A DNA stretch of 64,000 nt from positions 1-64,000 of the forward strand of contig NZ_SIJB01000016.1 in assembly GCF_009910845.1 (NCBI RefSeq), read 5' to 3'. The translations under genes were made by a program, and so were the position numbers. The notes below the pieces were generated by a model, which was given only the letters and a program-made list of their open reading frames with translations, searched no databases and was not told where the DNA came from. Within the stretch, counting starts at the first letter, position 1, and the number at the start of each line of letters is the position of its first letter. Positions 25,301 through 33,464 of the stretch are shown here, one piece after another. This DNA comes from Chengkuizengella marina. GTDB lineage: Bacteria; Bacillota; Bacilli; Paenibacillales; KCTC-33759.

Positions 25301-28059
25301 AAAGTTAGTCCTTCTTCTTTTATAACTGCTTTATTGTACTCTTCAATAGCTTTTTTCTGATTCTCTAAATTCTCTGATAGTGTATCAGTAACGCCATCGA
25401 TATTACTCAGAGAGTCACCATATATTATTTTTGCACGTTCAAGATTTAACTTGCGATATTCTTCAGTTAGCTCTCGAACTTCCTCTGAGGTAGCATATAC
25501 AGCCTCTCCCTCATCGTCATAGTACTTGATAGATTTAGGTAGTATCTCATTGATCTCTTCACGAACTCGTTTTAATTCAGCTTGTTCTTCTAATGAAAGA
25601 GATAACTTCTCAGATAATATTTCATATTGTTCTGTTAGATCTTTTAGTTTATTGTAATTCTGTTCAAAGGATTGATAAGCATCTTTAGTTGATCTAACAA
25701 ATTCCTCTTGTTCTCGCTTAGCCTCTGCAACATTGCCGGTAAATTCGGATATTACCCCCACCAAACCAGCAACCGCAACCGTTAAACCGAGTGTCATGGT
25801 TCCCTGTAATGCAATTGTGGCAAATCTTGCAGCTATAGCTGAATTCTTATATAAATTCATATGCCATGTTGTTTTCTCTATTTGAGTTGCAAAAGCACCA
25901 ATTGTAGATGCTCTAATAGTACTATTAAATGCAATTAGAGCAGTGGTAGTTACACCGGCCACACTACCTACACTCCCAAATGTATCCGTTAACTTGGTCA
26001 TTAACAATACAGTTGAAGTACCAAACTCTACAAAGTTTTTAACTGCCTCTGTATCGATAAAGTTCTGCCAAAAACCAACCGTAGCGTTTTGAAACTCTTT
26101 AACCTTTGCTTCCATTGAGTTTAAATAGTTTTCATACTCTTTTGCTGCTGATCCAGCCGAGTTAAGACCAACTTCCAAAGAGTCTGTGGCATCTTGCCAG
26201 TTAGCCAGGAGGGATGCAATGATGTTACCTTGTCGTTTACCGGCTACTAATTCAGTTATATTCGCTTGTTCAAAATCTGATAAATCTTCCCAAACTGTTG
26301 CTAAATCATTAAAGATGTCATATGTAGACTTAAAAGTGTTTTCATCCTGTTTTAAAGTCAATCCAAGATTTTTGAACGACGATTCTAGAGTAGGTACTAA
26401 ACGTGAAAGATCTTCACCTTCCTCTCCGATACCTCTTATACGCATTGATACTGTTTTTAGAGCTGTACCTACGCTTGCAGGATCTTGAATAGTTGTATTT
26501 GCAGCTACTATTAATGCAACTGACTCTTCAATAGTATTTCCTGCTTCTTTTAATGAACTTGCTGATCGCCTTAGTCCTTCACCTAGCCCGGCACTAGATG
26601 TACTAAACTCATTTCCTACCTGATTGTATAAATCGATTATCTTTCTTACATTTTTACCCTGTTCATCAACCTCAATGCCAAAACCTTTGATAGCAGATAG
26701 TAATGCTTTGTTAGCATCCTCAACTTCCATGTCTCCAACGTTTGCATATATAATGGTTTCTTCGGTCAACTTCTGAGCCTGTTGAATGTTGTAGCCTAAT
26801 CTAGCCCACTCTGTACCAGAATTGATTACGTCTACAGTCATAGCACCTAGACTTTGTGCAACTTTATTTGATGTTGCTTCAAAGTTTCTGTAAGTCTCCT
26901 CTGTTTCATCGGTGACTTTTCGGAGGTTGGTCATTGCTTTATCTATTTCGTAGATATATTGAATCCCTTGCTGAAAGGAACGGATAGGAAAGTAAAACGC
27001 TGTCATGGCTCCCATCCAGATAGGAATACGAGCTGCTGCAATTTTAAATTGTTCACCAAACCCTAAATTTCTCGCTGTAACTTCTCTCAAAGCTTCACTA
27101 TTCTTATACAAACTACCCGTTGTTTTATCGACTGCACCCTTGATAATTCTATTCTGTTTATCATTCTCTTTTAATGAGGCTGTCCATTGTCCTGTAACTC
27201 TATTTAAAGATATCTCTCTAATTTCTCTATCTTTGTAAGCTTGATTTAATTTTAATGTGTTCTCAATTTCTTCTTCAGTTATATTACTACTTTTCAGTTG
27301 ATTGTTTTGATCAATTAGAATCCCACGTTTAGATATCTCTTGAAGTTCTTTAATCTTTTCTCTAGTCTTATCAAGTTCCGCATTAGAATCTTTCATCGAA
27401 ATAGAACGATTCAACTTCAACAGTTCATCTCTAGAAACTCGCCCATTATTTTTAAGCGTAATTAATTCTTTTCTAAGTTCTCTCTTAGCCTGTGTCAACT
27501 TCTTGGTTTCATTTTCTCTAGCCTTGAGATTATCAACAATCTTTGTTCCGACTACTTCATCATAGTTATTAAAAGTCGTAGTGCTTTTTACATTGTCATT
27601 CTCTCTAGTTTCAGTCGAACTTAGCTTGTTATTTTCTACATCTAATTTTTGTGTCTGCTGAATGAGTTTTCCTTGCTCTTCTAGAGCCTTATTATCTCTT
27701 TTTACAGCATTAGTATGTCCCTCAACGATCTTAGTCTTTTCATCAATTAATTCTTTAGACTTCGTGATTATTTCACCATTAGAAAGAGTAATCTCCTTTT
27801 GTTTCTCAATAGTTCCATTCTCTTTTTTAACAACTTGCTCATGTTCTTTAATAATTCTAGTTTGTTCTTTCTTAACTTGATTAAACTTATCTGCAATGCT
27901 AGCTAACTGCTTAAGCTGCTCCCCAGATATTCCATTCAGGTTAACTTTAATGTCGAGTTTATCAAACTTCGTTCTCAAACTTTTTAACTTCTTCTCAATC
28001 GTCTCCATCGACTTCTCTTTTAATGCAGCCTCAATGAGTATTCTTATATTATCTACCAA
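22393..28059 (-). CDS. tail tape measure protein
   Basis: This 1,888-residue protein sets tail length and passes DNA. A coiled-coil N-terminus (1-330) precedes a TP901-type tape measure core near 330-620 (YIYEIDKAMTNLRKVTDET, LGYNIQQAQKLTEETIIYANVG, IVAANTTIQDPASVGTALKTVSMRIRG in separate helices). Hydrophobic segments follow around 690-770 (TTALIAFNSTIRAST, LTVAVAGLVGVISEF), then a very long charged coiled coil, and a C-terminal GGKLAVLHEKEYVLNPDNF motif typical of tape measures. TTG start with AAAGGAGTGATACA upstream. A terminator lies only 26 bases before the start. Confidence 0.93.
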   Translation of the reverse strand: MVDNIRILIEAALKEKSMETIEKKLKSLRTKFDKLDIKVNLNGISGEQLKQLASIADKFNQVKKEQTRIIKEHEQVVKKENGTIEKQKEITLSNGEIITKSKELIDEKTKIVEGHTNAVKRDNKALEEQGKLIQQTQKLDVENNKLSSTETRENDNVKSTTTFNNYDEVVGTKIVDNLKARENETKKLTQAKRELRKELITLKNNGRVSRDELLKLNRSISMKDSNAELDKTREKIKELQEISKRGILIDQNNQLKSSNITEEEIENTLKLNQAYKDREIREISLNRVTGQWTASLKENDKQNRIIKGAVDKTTGSLYKNSEALREVTARNLGFGEQFKIAAARIPIWMGAMTAFYFPIRSFQQGIQYIYEIDKAMTNLRKVTDETEETYRNFEATSNKVAQSLGAMTVDVINSGTEWARLGYNIQQAQKLTEETIIYANVGDMEVEDANKALLSAIKGFGIEVDEQGKNVRKIIDLYNQVGNEFSTSSAGLGEGLRRSASSLKEAGNTIEESVALIVAANTTIQDPASVGTALKTVSMRIRGIGEEGEDLSRLVPTLESSFKNLGLTLKQDENTFKSTYDIFNDLATVWEDLSDFEQANITELVAGKRQGNIIASLLANWQDATDSLEVGLNSAGSAAKEYENYLNSMEAKVKEFQNATVGFWQNFIDTEAVKNFVEFGTSTVLLMTKLTDTFGSVGSVAGVTTTALIAFNSTIRASTIGAFATQIEKTTWHMNLYKNSAIAARFATIALQGTMTLGLTVAVAGLVGVISEFTGNVAEAKREQEEFVRSTKDAYQSFEQNYNKLKDLTEQYEILSEKLSLSLEEQAELKRVREEINEILPKSIKYYDDEGEAVYATSEEVRELTEEYRKLNLERAKIIYGDSLSNIDGVTDTLSENLENQKKAIEEYNKAVIKEEGLTLFKDLFSKSNLSELEQGSQEYMNELNNLLDDLKTGVEGLVYEKGLDTDLAKELESDIRFDLFGKKKDIKDYSNYITENLQQAEIAIDIFDGKVNETGQKVRESLDTLKKPFYEFTDTLDIEDGTVQKFIESFAESFVEVNEKAIQEDFNGMHSLFKNEIEKILQLQEGEQIDLSKIYSSSGLKNIKDELSVLERSTKVLSKTFEEFETQVEETDESLSDLPLTLAEVQENVSQVKEEMSLLRQAEEEINDEGKLTQDTLDGLVAKYDDFINVLGLTNDEILNFISAKKEEKIEFINAEIEKTNTTIEESNIRLQILQAEYAIYEQQYAKMEEMSNKGLISSTAVGAMFSDMVDKSDQIDVIERQKGHLEYLLQTRDNLLNGSTGTSSKSSSSSSSDPLEEAYKEELSYIKYLTDKHNWSTEEQIKALDKLQKSHQEYLSKNKEAYQSLDLELTHLNENLMNEKLRHSKDWIEQEKYYNRLSLEQELAAYERVLETHKENAEVRKEIEREIFRVKNELIDKEIELEEEKQRQLEEGAQERQEQLDQWQIDLESAVRDAVEAMKDYYRERQEYEVEAIEEEIDAFKDAHDEKMDLLDDELSKYEDIINKQLDAIEDQESEDDFNKKLAKSEGEAQEIRGKINELSLDDSTETKASILELEEELADKLEEIEEMKHDREVDLRKENLQHNLDTKKKEIDAERDAAQEKYEIELDELNRKKEAEQQYWQDKIDDQRYYNELIEKANKGHVNNLLSELDRMSDSVKDDMKKLGDVIEGNLIDKLDEAADKLKEVNGDKPTSSKNRKSAEEKAYEDYIDNKVEWYNIYKRYGTSDSDRQQELHEENNEYREEYGFKDYSIDDLRDMGYIASLDTGGYTGSFKGGKLAVLHEKEYVLNPDNFENIKKTAEIANSLIRQAPIPKFPTGTINNKSVDNTKTLSIGKMIHVERMDNNTDIKKIAKDLNKELAAIGFTLK

Positions 28060-28083
28060 TGTATCACTCCTTTTTTACACAAC

Positions 28084-28117
28084 AAAAAAAGTATCGAAAT
28101 TTGTCGACGATACTTTT
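28084..28117 (-). terminator. terminator just upstream of the tape measure
   Basis: On the leftward strand AAAAGTATCG and CGATACTTTTTTTG form a hairpin with a T-run. It lies between the upstream recombinase/zinc-finger transcript and the tape measure start, so the tape measure needs read-through or antitermination. Confidence 0.75.
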
Positions 28118-28135
28118 GAAATGTGTTATGATTTT

Positions 28136-28184
28136 ATCCTAAAATTCTAAATCCACTTAATAGGTATATTTAGAATTTTAGGAT
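28136..28184. repeat. 17-base perfect inverted repeat in a divergent gap
   Basis: ATCCTAAAATTCTAAAT and its exact reverse complement are separated by 15 bases. The repeat lies between the divergent tape measure and YIP1 genes. It could be a terminator for leftward reading, an operator, or the scar of an inserted element. Confidence 0.6.
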
Positions 28185-28224
28185 AAGAGGTGTTTTTTAT
28201 TTTTTAATTGGGGGGAAATAATAG

Positions 28225-28917
28225 TTGGATACACAAAACAATGAGTTCAAAGATATTAATGAAAGAGATGAAAAAGAAACAAATGATATTAAACCTTGGT
28301 TTTCGATTTGGTTAAAACCGAGAAAAACAATGAGATATGTATTAGATACTAAGCCAGGCAAATTATTTTTGTTGATTTATTTAGGAATACTCGTCACAAC
28401 TTTAGATCGTGGGGCTTCAAATGAACCAGGTGATACAATGAATCTATTTTCAATTTTATTTACTTATATTATAGGTTCACTTTTTTTTACTGCTATTGCT
28501 TATTACATAGTTCCATTATTATTGCGATGGACAGGAAGTTTATTAGGAGGTAGAGGAACCACTGAAGAAGTCCGTTATGCCTATGCCTATTCTTATATTC
28601 CATATGTCTATACATTGATATTTATTTGGATACCTTCATTATTATTATTTGGAATTAATAATTTTACTACTGAATATGCACATAGCATTTATAGCAGTTC
28701 AACGCTTACAAATTTAATGTTTATTTTCAATTTACTTGATTTAATTATAGCGATATGGGCTATTTTCACGACTATAAAATGTTTGGCTGAAGCTCATCAA
28801 TTTTCATCTTGGAGATCATTAGGTGCAATAATAATAAGTTTCTTAGTAATATTTATACCTCTTTTTATATTATTTGCATTAATATTTCCAATATTAATTA
28901 ATTTCGTGGTTAATTAA
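28225..28917 (+). CDS. YIP1-family membrane protein
   Basis: This 230-residue integral membrane protein has four to five hydrophobic helices (near residues 50-66, 80-102, 130-150, 165-190 and 205-228). It carries the YIP1-family start NDIKPWFSIWLKPRKTMRYVLD and a conserved SYIPYVYTLIFIWIPSL helix. Bacterial YIP1 proteins are of unknown role. The gene is read against the structural operon with its own terminator, as a moron would be. TTG start after GGGGGGAAATAATAG. Confidence 0.75.
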   Translation: MDTQNNEFKDINERDEKETNDIKPWFSIWLKPRKTMRYVLDTKPGKLFLLIYLGILVTTLDRGASNEPGDTMNLFSILFTYIIGSLFFTAIAYYIVPLLLRWTGSLLGGRGTTEEVRYAYAYSYIPYVYTLIFIWIPSLLLFGINNFTTEYAHSIYSSSTLTNLMFIFNLLDLIIAIWAIFTTIKCLAEAHQFSSWRSLGAIIISFLVIFIPLFILFALIFPILINFVVN

Positions 28918-28928
28918 CTTACTATTGA

Positions 28929-28972
28929 ACAGCCCATTTTCATATATTGAAGTTAACGGGCTGTTTTTTCCA
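28929..28972 (+). terminator. terminator of the YIP1 gene
   Basis: AACAGCCC and GGGCTGTT form a stem followed by TTTTCC. It ends the rightward YIP1 transcript 14 bases after the stop. Confidence 0.8.
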
Positions 28973-28993
28973 ATAAAATTCCTCTTTTATCGG
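28970..28993. promoter_or_regulatory. class A dispersed operator-like palindrome
   Basis: CCAATAAAA-TTCCTC-TTTTATCGG, abutting the YIP1 terminator and eight bases from the stop of the convergent zinc-finger gene. No gene starts here, so this again looks like a transcription-blocking site and not a promoter operator. Confidence 0.65.
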
Positions 28994-29000
28994 TCTAAAT

Positions 29001-29351
29001 CTATTCGTTAATTATTTTCATAACTTTACTCATATCAATCTTTCTGTAGCAAATAAATAAAACTGACTCATATTGCTTCATATTTTCTTCAACTCGATAA
29101 AAATCTTTTTCAGAATCAATCCATTCTCTCATTTTATGATTTTTAACATTTTCAGCTAAGATAAAAGTATCTTTATAATAAACTACTCTATACCGTAGAT
29201 ACTTAGGTAATTCATAAATATTTTTATTTGTTTTTTTATCCCTACAAGCTCTTTGTCTACAAACATCATTACAATATTTTGCATCCCTTCTAGTGGCAAA
29301 AAACGCCATACCACAAACCATACAAAATTTTTCTCTTTTCAAATTGATCAC
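29001..29351 (-). CDS. small zinc-finger protein
   Basis: This 116-residue protein has an N-terminal zinc-binding motif (FCMVCGMAFFATRRDAKYC, then NDVCRQRACRDKK; C-x2-C, then C-x3-C), like short treble-clef fingers that bind DNA or RNA. The C-terminal part is an alpha/beta region without a recognised family. GTG start after TATGGAGTGA. Direct TGTGACA repeats lie in the gap at 29370-29385. It follows the recombinase gene after a terminator. It may be a recombination accessory factor, on position alone. Confidence 0.55.
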   Translation of the reverse strand: MINLKREKFCMVCGMAFFATRRDAKYCNDVCRQRACRDKKTNKNIYELPKYLRYRVVYYKDTFILAENVKNHKMREWIDSEKDFYRVEENMKQYESVLFICYRKIDMSKVMKIINE

Positions 29352-29416
29352 TCACTCCATAACATTTTGTCACAATTGTCACAGATATTAGTGTTTCCAA
29401 ATTTCAGTAAAAAGAT

Positions 29417-29440
29417 AATAAGAGGCAATGAAGCCTCTTT
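29417..29440 (-). terminator. terminator after the recombinase gene
   Basis: On the leftward strand AAGAGGC-ttcatt-GCCTCTT is followed by ATTATCTTTTT, seven bases past the recombinase stop. Confidence 0.72.
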
Positions 29441-29446
29441 AAATGA

Positions 29447-30448
29447 TTAAACAAATATTCTGTTTTTCTCCTCCTCGAAGTCTCTAAGGTCATAAATTTG
29501 AGTAGTAGAAATATCTTCATGATGAGCAACATATTTTGAAACTAATTTCATGTCGATTCCAGATTCTAATAGATGTGTAATACATGAATTTTTAAATATA
29601 TGTATATTTACTCTTCTTCCTAAGATATGGGATAATGTATCGCACAAAGCATCTGCCCAGTCGGCAGACATTTGTTTTGTTTGACCATGATGCTTAGTTG
29701 TAAAGATGTATTCGTGATCGTATCCACGAACTTCTACCCATTTTTTTAAGTAAGGTAAGACATCTAAAGGTATCATATACTGCAAAGGTTTTCCATCTGT
29801 CGATTTTCCTTTACCTCGAATAGTGTGAGAGAGAACATAACTCTGATTTTCAGGAATAGAGTAATCCAAAATTTCAGTTTTAAATTGAATGATTTCAGAC
29901 TTTCTTGCTCCTACTCTAAATGCAGTTGCTAACCACGCCATGCCAAGATAATTTTCATCTTCGGCCAGCATTTCCATCAAAAGGTCGTACTCTTCTTTTG
30001 TAACTTTAATTTTTTCATATACTTTATTCTTGGGAATTGGGGGAAGTCCCCTAGTGAAGTTTCTAAATCTCGTATAATTCTCATCTTCATCAGCAACTAC
30101 ATTTTCAATATAATTACATAGGCTTGAAACACTATTTTGTTTAAATTTTTTAGAGCTTGAGGATAAACCATGATCTTCAAGAAAGCTACGATATCTTAAA
30201 AAATCACGTTTAGTTATTTTGTAAAGAGGTTTGTTATTCATTGAACTGTATATATAATATCCGAATTGACGTAATGCACTTCTATATTGCTTTTTTGTTT
30301 TAGGAGAGAAGTCTTGTACAGAAACAAATTCTTCTGCAATGATTCTAAAATCCTCATTGACCTCTCTCCACATTTCATCAGTTACTGCCGGCAATTTCTT
30401 AGCACGTTCTCTTAACATGTTCTTTTTAATTTTAGTAATAATCATCAC
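29447..30448 (-). CDS. tyrosine recombinase (integrase-like) within the tail operon
   Basis: This 333-residue protein has a SAM-like core-binding N-terminus (SPKTKKQYRSALRQFGYYIY) and a tyrosine recombinase catalytic domain: Arg I in TAFRVGARKSEI, Lys in GKGKSTDGKP, the box II HIFKNSCITHLLESG, then AHHEDISTTQIYDL with the likely nucleophile Tyr. Box II normally reads H-x-x-R but here is H-x-x-K, which could reduce or alter activity. Its start lies five to eight bases from the stop of a head-tail gene, so it is cotranscribed with the tail genes, an unusual place for an integrase. It may be an integrase, a resolvase or a recombinase-derived regulator. Confidence 0.82.
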   Translation of the reverse strand: MMIITKIKKNMLRERAKKLPAVTDEMWREVNEDFRIIAEEFVSVQDFSPKTKKQYRSALRQFGYYIYSSMNNKPLYKITKRDFLRYRSFLEDHGLSSSSKKFKQNSVSSLCNYIENVVADEDENYTRFRNFTRGLPPIPKNKVYEKIKVTKEEYDLLMEMLAEDENYLGMAWLATAFRVGARKSEIIQFKTEILDYSIPENQSYVLSHTIRGKGKSTDGKPLQYMIPLDVLPYLKKWVEVRGYDHEYIFTTKHHGQTKQMSADWADALCDTLSHILGRRVNIHIFKNSCITHLLESGIDMKLVSKYVAHHEDISTTQIYDLRDFEEEKNRIFV

Positions 30449-30452
30449 CTAC

Positions 30453-30890
30453 TTAATTTCTAGCATCCATACCGCGTTGATGAAGCCCATCTTTCATTGC
30501 CTGTTTGGCAATACCCTCTTCTTTTAGCCTACGTTTAGTTTCTTGAGTGAAGGGACGACCGTCTGTTAGCTCTTTTGGTACATCATAAGTGTAGCCTTCA
30601 CCCGTTTCTACAATGTAAGCTACGTTTTTATCGCCATCTGATCGAACATTTTGAATTTCTAACGTTTTAGCATCTATCATTTTGGTTTCAATATTATCTT
30701 CATCAATTAATCCGTCTTGGTAATATTTCCGTTCATATACTTTTGGACTATAAGCATCATACACTTCATCTTCGATCTCTTCTTGCATAGTCTTAACTGC
30801 TGCTTTAGCGACATTATCATTTAAAGATTCTGTTATTTGCCTTGAGAGGTATTTTGTTAAGTCTCCTAAATTAGTGAAGTCCTTCGGCAT
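30453..30890 (-). CDS. HK97 gp10-like head-tail/tail completion protein
   Basis: The product (about 145 residues from ATG 30890) reads MPKDFTNLGDLTKYLSRQIT, then VYDAYSPKVYERKYYQDGLID and VETGEGYTYDVP, then RPFTQETKRRLKEEGIAKQAMKDGLHQRG. This is the pattern of HK97 gp10-type proteins of Firmicutes phages, which complete the tail or its join to the head. AAAGGTGAGG before ATG 30890 supports that start. The first 20 bases overlap the chaperone gene. It normally sits earlier in the connector region; here it lies after the chaperone gene, next to the recombinase. Confidence 0.65.
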   Translation of the reverse strand: MPKDFTNLGDLTKYLSRQITESLNDNVAKAAVKTMQEEIEDEVYDAYSPKVYERKYYQDGLIDEDNIETKMIDAKTLEIQNVRSDGDKNVAYIVETGEGYTYDVPKELTDGRPFTQETKRRLKEEGIAKQAMKDGLHQRGMDARN

Positions 30891-31380
30891 TGTCCTCACC
30901 TTTGATTTTTTCATGGTTAATTGCAGAAGCCATAATCTCTCCAATTTGCTTACCCATCTGATTCGACTGTTCAATTGCTTTATTAATCTTTTCTAATTCA
31001 TCTTTTTCAAATTGCTCAAATATTTGCTCATAAATTCCAGTATCCACTAGCTTTTCAGCTATGTTAAACAATTTATATAAATCTTCTTTTTTGGACATAT
31101 CTAATTTCTCTAATCCTAAATTAGTAAACTGTTTAAGGATTAACATCTGACTCAACAACATCATATTTTGAACCTGATTGTAACTTACAGTTTCCTTTCT
31201 TAATACCTCAAATGCTTCTTGAAAATCTAAAAGCAACCTAGAAATCTTTGTGTCTCTAAACTTGATATATACATCAAGCTTAAAATCACCATCATTTAGA
31301 TAAATAGTTTTCATTTCATTCAGTTTACTATCTAACTTATTTACATCTGTTAAAGATAATTTTTTAGCTATTTTAATCAC
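30871..31380 (-). CDS. tail assembly chaperone-like protein
   Basis: This 169-residue, helical, Lys/Glu-rich protein lies directly after the major tail protein and before the tape measure group, the place of gpG-type tail assembly chaperones that bind the tape measure. Internal leucine-rich segments (NMMLLSQMLILKQFTNLGLEKL) fit a helical chaperone. I looked for a -1 slippery site that would fuse it to the next gene and did not find a convincing one. A class A site and a terminator lie just upstream. Confidence 0.6.
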   Translation of the reverse strand: MIKIAKKLSLTDVNKLDSKLNEMKTIYLNDGDFKLDVYIKFRDTKISRLLLDFQEAFEVLRKETVSYNQVQNMMLLSQMLILKQFTNLGLEKLDMSKKEDLYKLFNIAEKLVDTGIYEQIFEQFEKDELEKINKAIEQSNQMGKQIGEIMASAINHEKIKGEDNAEGLH

Positions 31381-31398
31381 TCCTTTTTAAATTTTAGT

Positions 31399-31423
31399 CC
31401 GATAAAACATTAATTTTATTTGG
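31399..31423. promoter_or_regulatory. class A dispersed operator-like palindrome
   Basis: CCGATAAAA-CATTAAT-TTTATTTGG, a 25-base copy between the major tail protein terminator and the chaperone ribosome site. Confidence 0.65.
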
Positions 31424-31428
31424 CAAAT

Positions 31429-31462
31429 TAAATAGGGTAGACCATAATTGATCTACCCTTGC
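31429..31462 (-). terminator. terminator after the major tail protein
   Basis: GGGTAGATC-aattatg-GTCTACCC on the leftward strand, followed by TATTTAATTT. This is a hairpin after a highly expressed gene, probably partial, as tail genes continue downstream. Confidence 0.65.
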
Positions 31463-31468
31463 AAGATT

Positions 31469-32203
31469 TTATGCAGCAATTGGGATTCGTAAAGACTTCC
31501 CAAGTACATTTGAAGTCTTAGGTTTAACAACTCTTAATTTAGTCTCCATTGAAGTTGCCTGACGTTCAGATTGAGTACTAATGGAAAAACTTCCATCTGG
31601 TAGAGCATTTTCAAATTGAAATTGAATAAGGTTTAATGGCGCTTCAGTTCTCTCATCAATTTCTAAAGTTTCTAAAATTGCCTCAACACCTTTAGTAAAG
31701 GTATTTGTATCGAATTCGATGGTTTCAGTATTGGCATCTGTCTGGTATTTATATGTTCTAACTTCTACCTTATCACCTTCACTAACCCCACTAGCAAATG
31801 TTACAGTTTCACCTGAGAGAGTACCTGTATCAATCTCTTTTCCATCAGAATCAAATATCACTAAATCACTGTCAGATAATGGAGTATTCTTCAAGTTAAT
31901 ATCGGAAGAGCTGCCCACTTCATACCATTCAGGAAAAGCATAAGCAACTCCTGCACCTGTTACTATATCTTTACCAGCTTTCATTGCTACCCAATCATAG
32001 TGAAATTCTGTATCTGTTAAATTTAATTCAATATCTCTATTTGAATGGATAATCCCTCTTAATGGATCCCCTTGCCCTCCTCGAACTTCATTTTCACCAA
32101 CAGTTACTGCAAGGCCTGCATCTGTCAAAGTCGTTGTCGCAAAAATCTTACCAGTTGCCTTATCTTTCAATAAGACTTTAAAAACATCTGCTATTATTCC
32201 CAA
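31469..32203 (-). CDS. major tail (tube) protein
   Basis: The product (about 244 residues from TTG 32203, AAAGGAGG upstream) reads GIIADVFKVLLKDKATGKIFATTTLTDAGLAV. It has a RGGQGDPLRGIIHSNRDIEL segment and a beta-rich body, typical of siphophage tail tube subunits. An Ig-like insertion (VIFDSDGKEIDTGTLSGETVTFASG) lies in the middle. It follows the connector genes and has its own terminator, fitting a high-dose structural protein. The in-frame ATG at 32236 lies upstream of the ribosome site and is rejected. Confidence 0.8.
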   Translation of the reverse strand: MGIIADVFKVLLKDKATGKIFATTTLTDAGLAVTVGENEVRGGQGDPLRGIIHSNRDIELNLTDTEFHYDWVAMKAGKDIVTGAGVAYAFPEWYEVGSSSDINLKNTPLSDSDLVIFDSDGKEIDTGTLSGETVTFASGVSEGDKVEVRTYKYQTDANTETIEFDTNTFTKGVEAILETLEIDERTEAPLNLIQFQFENALPDGSFSISTQSERQATSMETKLRVVKPKTSNVLGKSLRIPIAA

Positions 32204-32249
32204 ATTTTTTTCCTCCTTTAAAATAAAAAAAAGCAAAGGAATTTTCCCT

Positions 32250-32966
32250 TTACTTAGTCGCGTGATTTAAACCATTTAATTTACTTTTACTAACAAACAA
32301 ATTATCGTACGGACTTTCTGATAATTTAAGATTTTCTGCATAGTGATTTATACTTACTTTTTCAGCACCTGCACATTTCATTCTTATAGCATTATCATAA
32401 TCCTTTGATTTCGATATCCTATTAAAATCAGAATGTATTTGATAAATTGTTTGTTCAGATAATTGATCATAAGTCTTTCCTGCAGTAATGGATATTGTTG
32501 ATATCATATCTTCCATTAAGATATTCGCTTTACCTTTTGCTCTAGCCTGCAACACTTCATTTGCCCACTCTTGAACTAAAGCATTTTTATAAACTTTAGG
32601 CTCATAAATTAAATTTTGAGTCATTGCCAGTTTTCTAAATTCATCGTAGTTTGTACTATGAATTCGATGAATCTCGTCAATTGCAAATACGTATGTATCA
32701 TTATTACTTGTAAATCTAACTTCTTTTTGAATTATAAGTGAAAATAACTTTTCCAACCTTTTGATTATATTACTGTCTTTACTACTGAAAACTATTAAAT
32801 CCAATAAGGGGAAATGATGAACTTTTTCATCAAAGTTATTCTTAGAATATTGTAAGAGGTATGAACATTCTACAAATTCATCATAGTCTTTCAATTTGAT
32901 GGGGTATATTTGTCCTACACCGTCAAGATGACTAGGTTTGCCTAATATATGCCTAAGCGACTCCAT
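32250..32966 (-). CDS. phage structural-region protein of unknown function
   Basis: The product (about 238 residues from ATG 32966) contains LIVFSSKDSNIIKRLEKLF, then ALVQEWANEVLQARAKGKANILMEDMISTISI and AGAEKVSINHYAENLKLSESPYDNLFVSK. Related sequences occur between connector and tail genes in Firmicutes phages, but I cannot name the family. The gene overlaps the preceding connector gene by 14 bases. It may be a tail terminator-associated or assembly protein. It is not part of the accessory cargo. Confidence 0.6.
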   Translation of the reverse strand: MESLRHILGKPSHLDGVGQIYPIKLKDYDEFVECSYLLQYSKNNFDEKVHHFPLLDLIVFSSKDSNIIKRLEKLFSLIIQKEVRFTSNNDTYVFAIDEIHRIHSTNYDEFRKLAMTQNLIYEPKVYKNALVQEWANEVLQARAKGKANILMEDMISTISITAGKTYDQLSEQTIYQIHSDFNRISKSKDYDNAIRMKCAGAEKVSINHYAENLKLSESPYDNLFVSKSKLNGLNHATK

Positions 32967-33453
32967 TCTTACCACTTCCAATACTGTATCTCAACCGATA
33001 CCCAATGTAACTTTCAGGAGCTTCTATTGGTTGCCCTGACTCAAATAATACGTTGCCTATTCCAGTGATCTTCTTATCAAAAATTAAGTTGTTAATATGA
33101 TCACAAATCCAAGACAGCCTCATATCTCTTCCGTCATAATTAAAGTGTGACAGCACATCAAAATATATCTCTTGATTAGCCAAGTAGTAATTATCAGTAT
33201 TTGATCTTCTACCTGGATAAAATAAAAGCCTACACTTAGCCTCTTTATCTAGGTTTTCTGATGTTGGAGTAGTTTTAATCCTATCCTCAATAATTCCCCA
33301 TCTCTCACTAACATCCATATCTAGAATATTCGGCTTACTCTCATCTATAGGATCATCATTTCCATGAGTAGGTTTATAGTAAAGCAGCCTTAAAAGAGTT
33401 TCATCCGTAGTGAACAGTCGGTACAAATCTTTCATATTCTCTCTCATTTTCAT
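32953..33453 (-). CDS. head-tail connector / tail terminator-like protein
   Basis: This 166-residue protein of the connector block has the pattern LLYYKPTHGNDDPIDESKPNI, then ERWGIIEDRIKTTP, LLFYPGRRSNTDNYYLANQEIYFDVLSH and GYRLRYSIGSGKNG. The beta-strand arrangement fits small tail terminator or head closure proteins of siphophages. It lies between the capsid/connector genes and the major tail protein and overlaps the next gene. Which connector step it performs is not certain. Confidence 0.6.
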   Translation of the reverse strand: MKMRENMKDLYRLFTTDETLLRLLYYKPTHGNDDPIDESKPNILDMDVSERWGIIEDRIKTTPTSENLDKEAKCRLLFYPGRRSNTDNYYLANQEIYFDVLSHFNYDGRDMRLSWICDHINNLIFDKKITGIGNVLFESGQPIEAPESYIGYRLRYSIGSGKNGVA

Positions 33454-33464
33454 GACATCACCAC

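Noticed and set aside
24180-28150. Many rightward open frames of 60-100 codons over the tape measure gene
   Set aside because: They are antisense shadows of a long, strongly coding leftward gene and lack ribosome sites.
30871-30890. Possible -1 frameshift fusing the tail chaperone to the next gene
   Set aside because: The A-run in the overlap would require a +1 shift, and the downstream gene has its own ATG with AAAGGTGAGG, so ordinary starts explain it.
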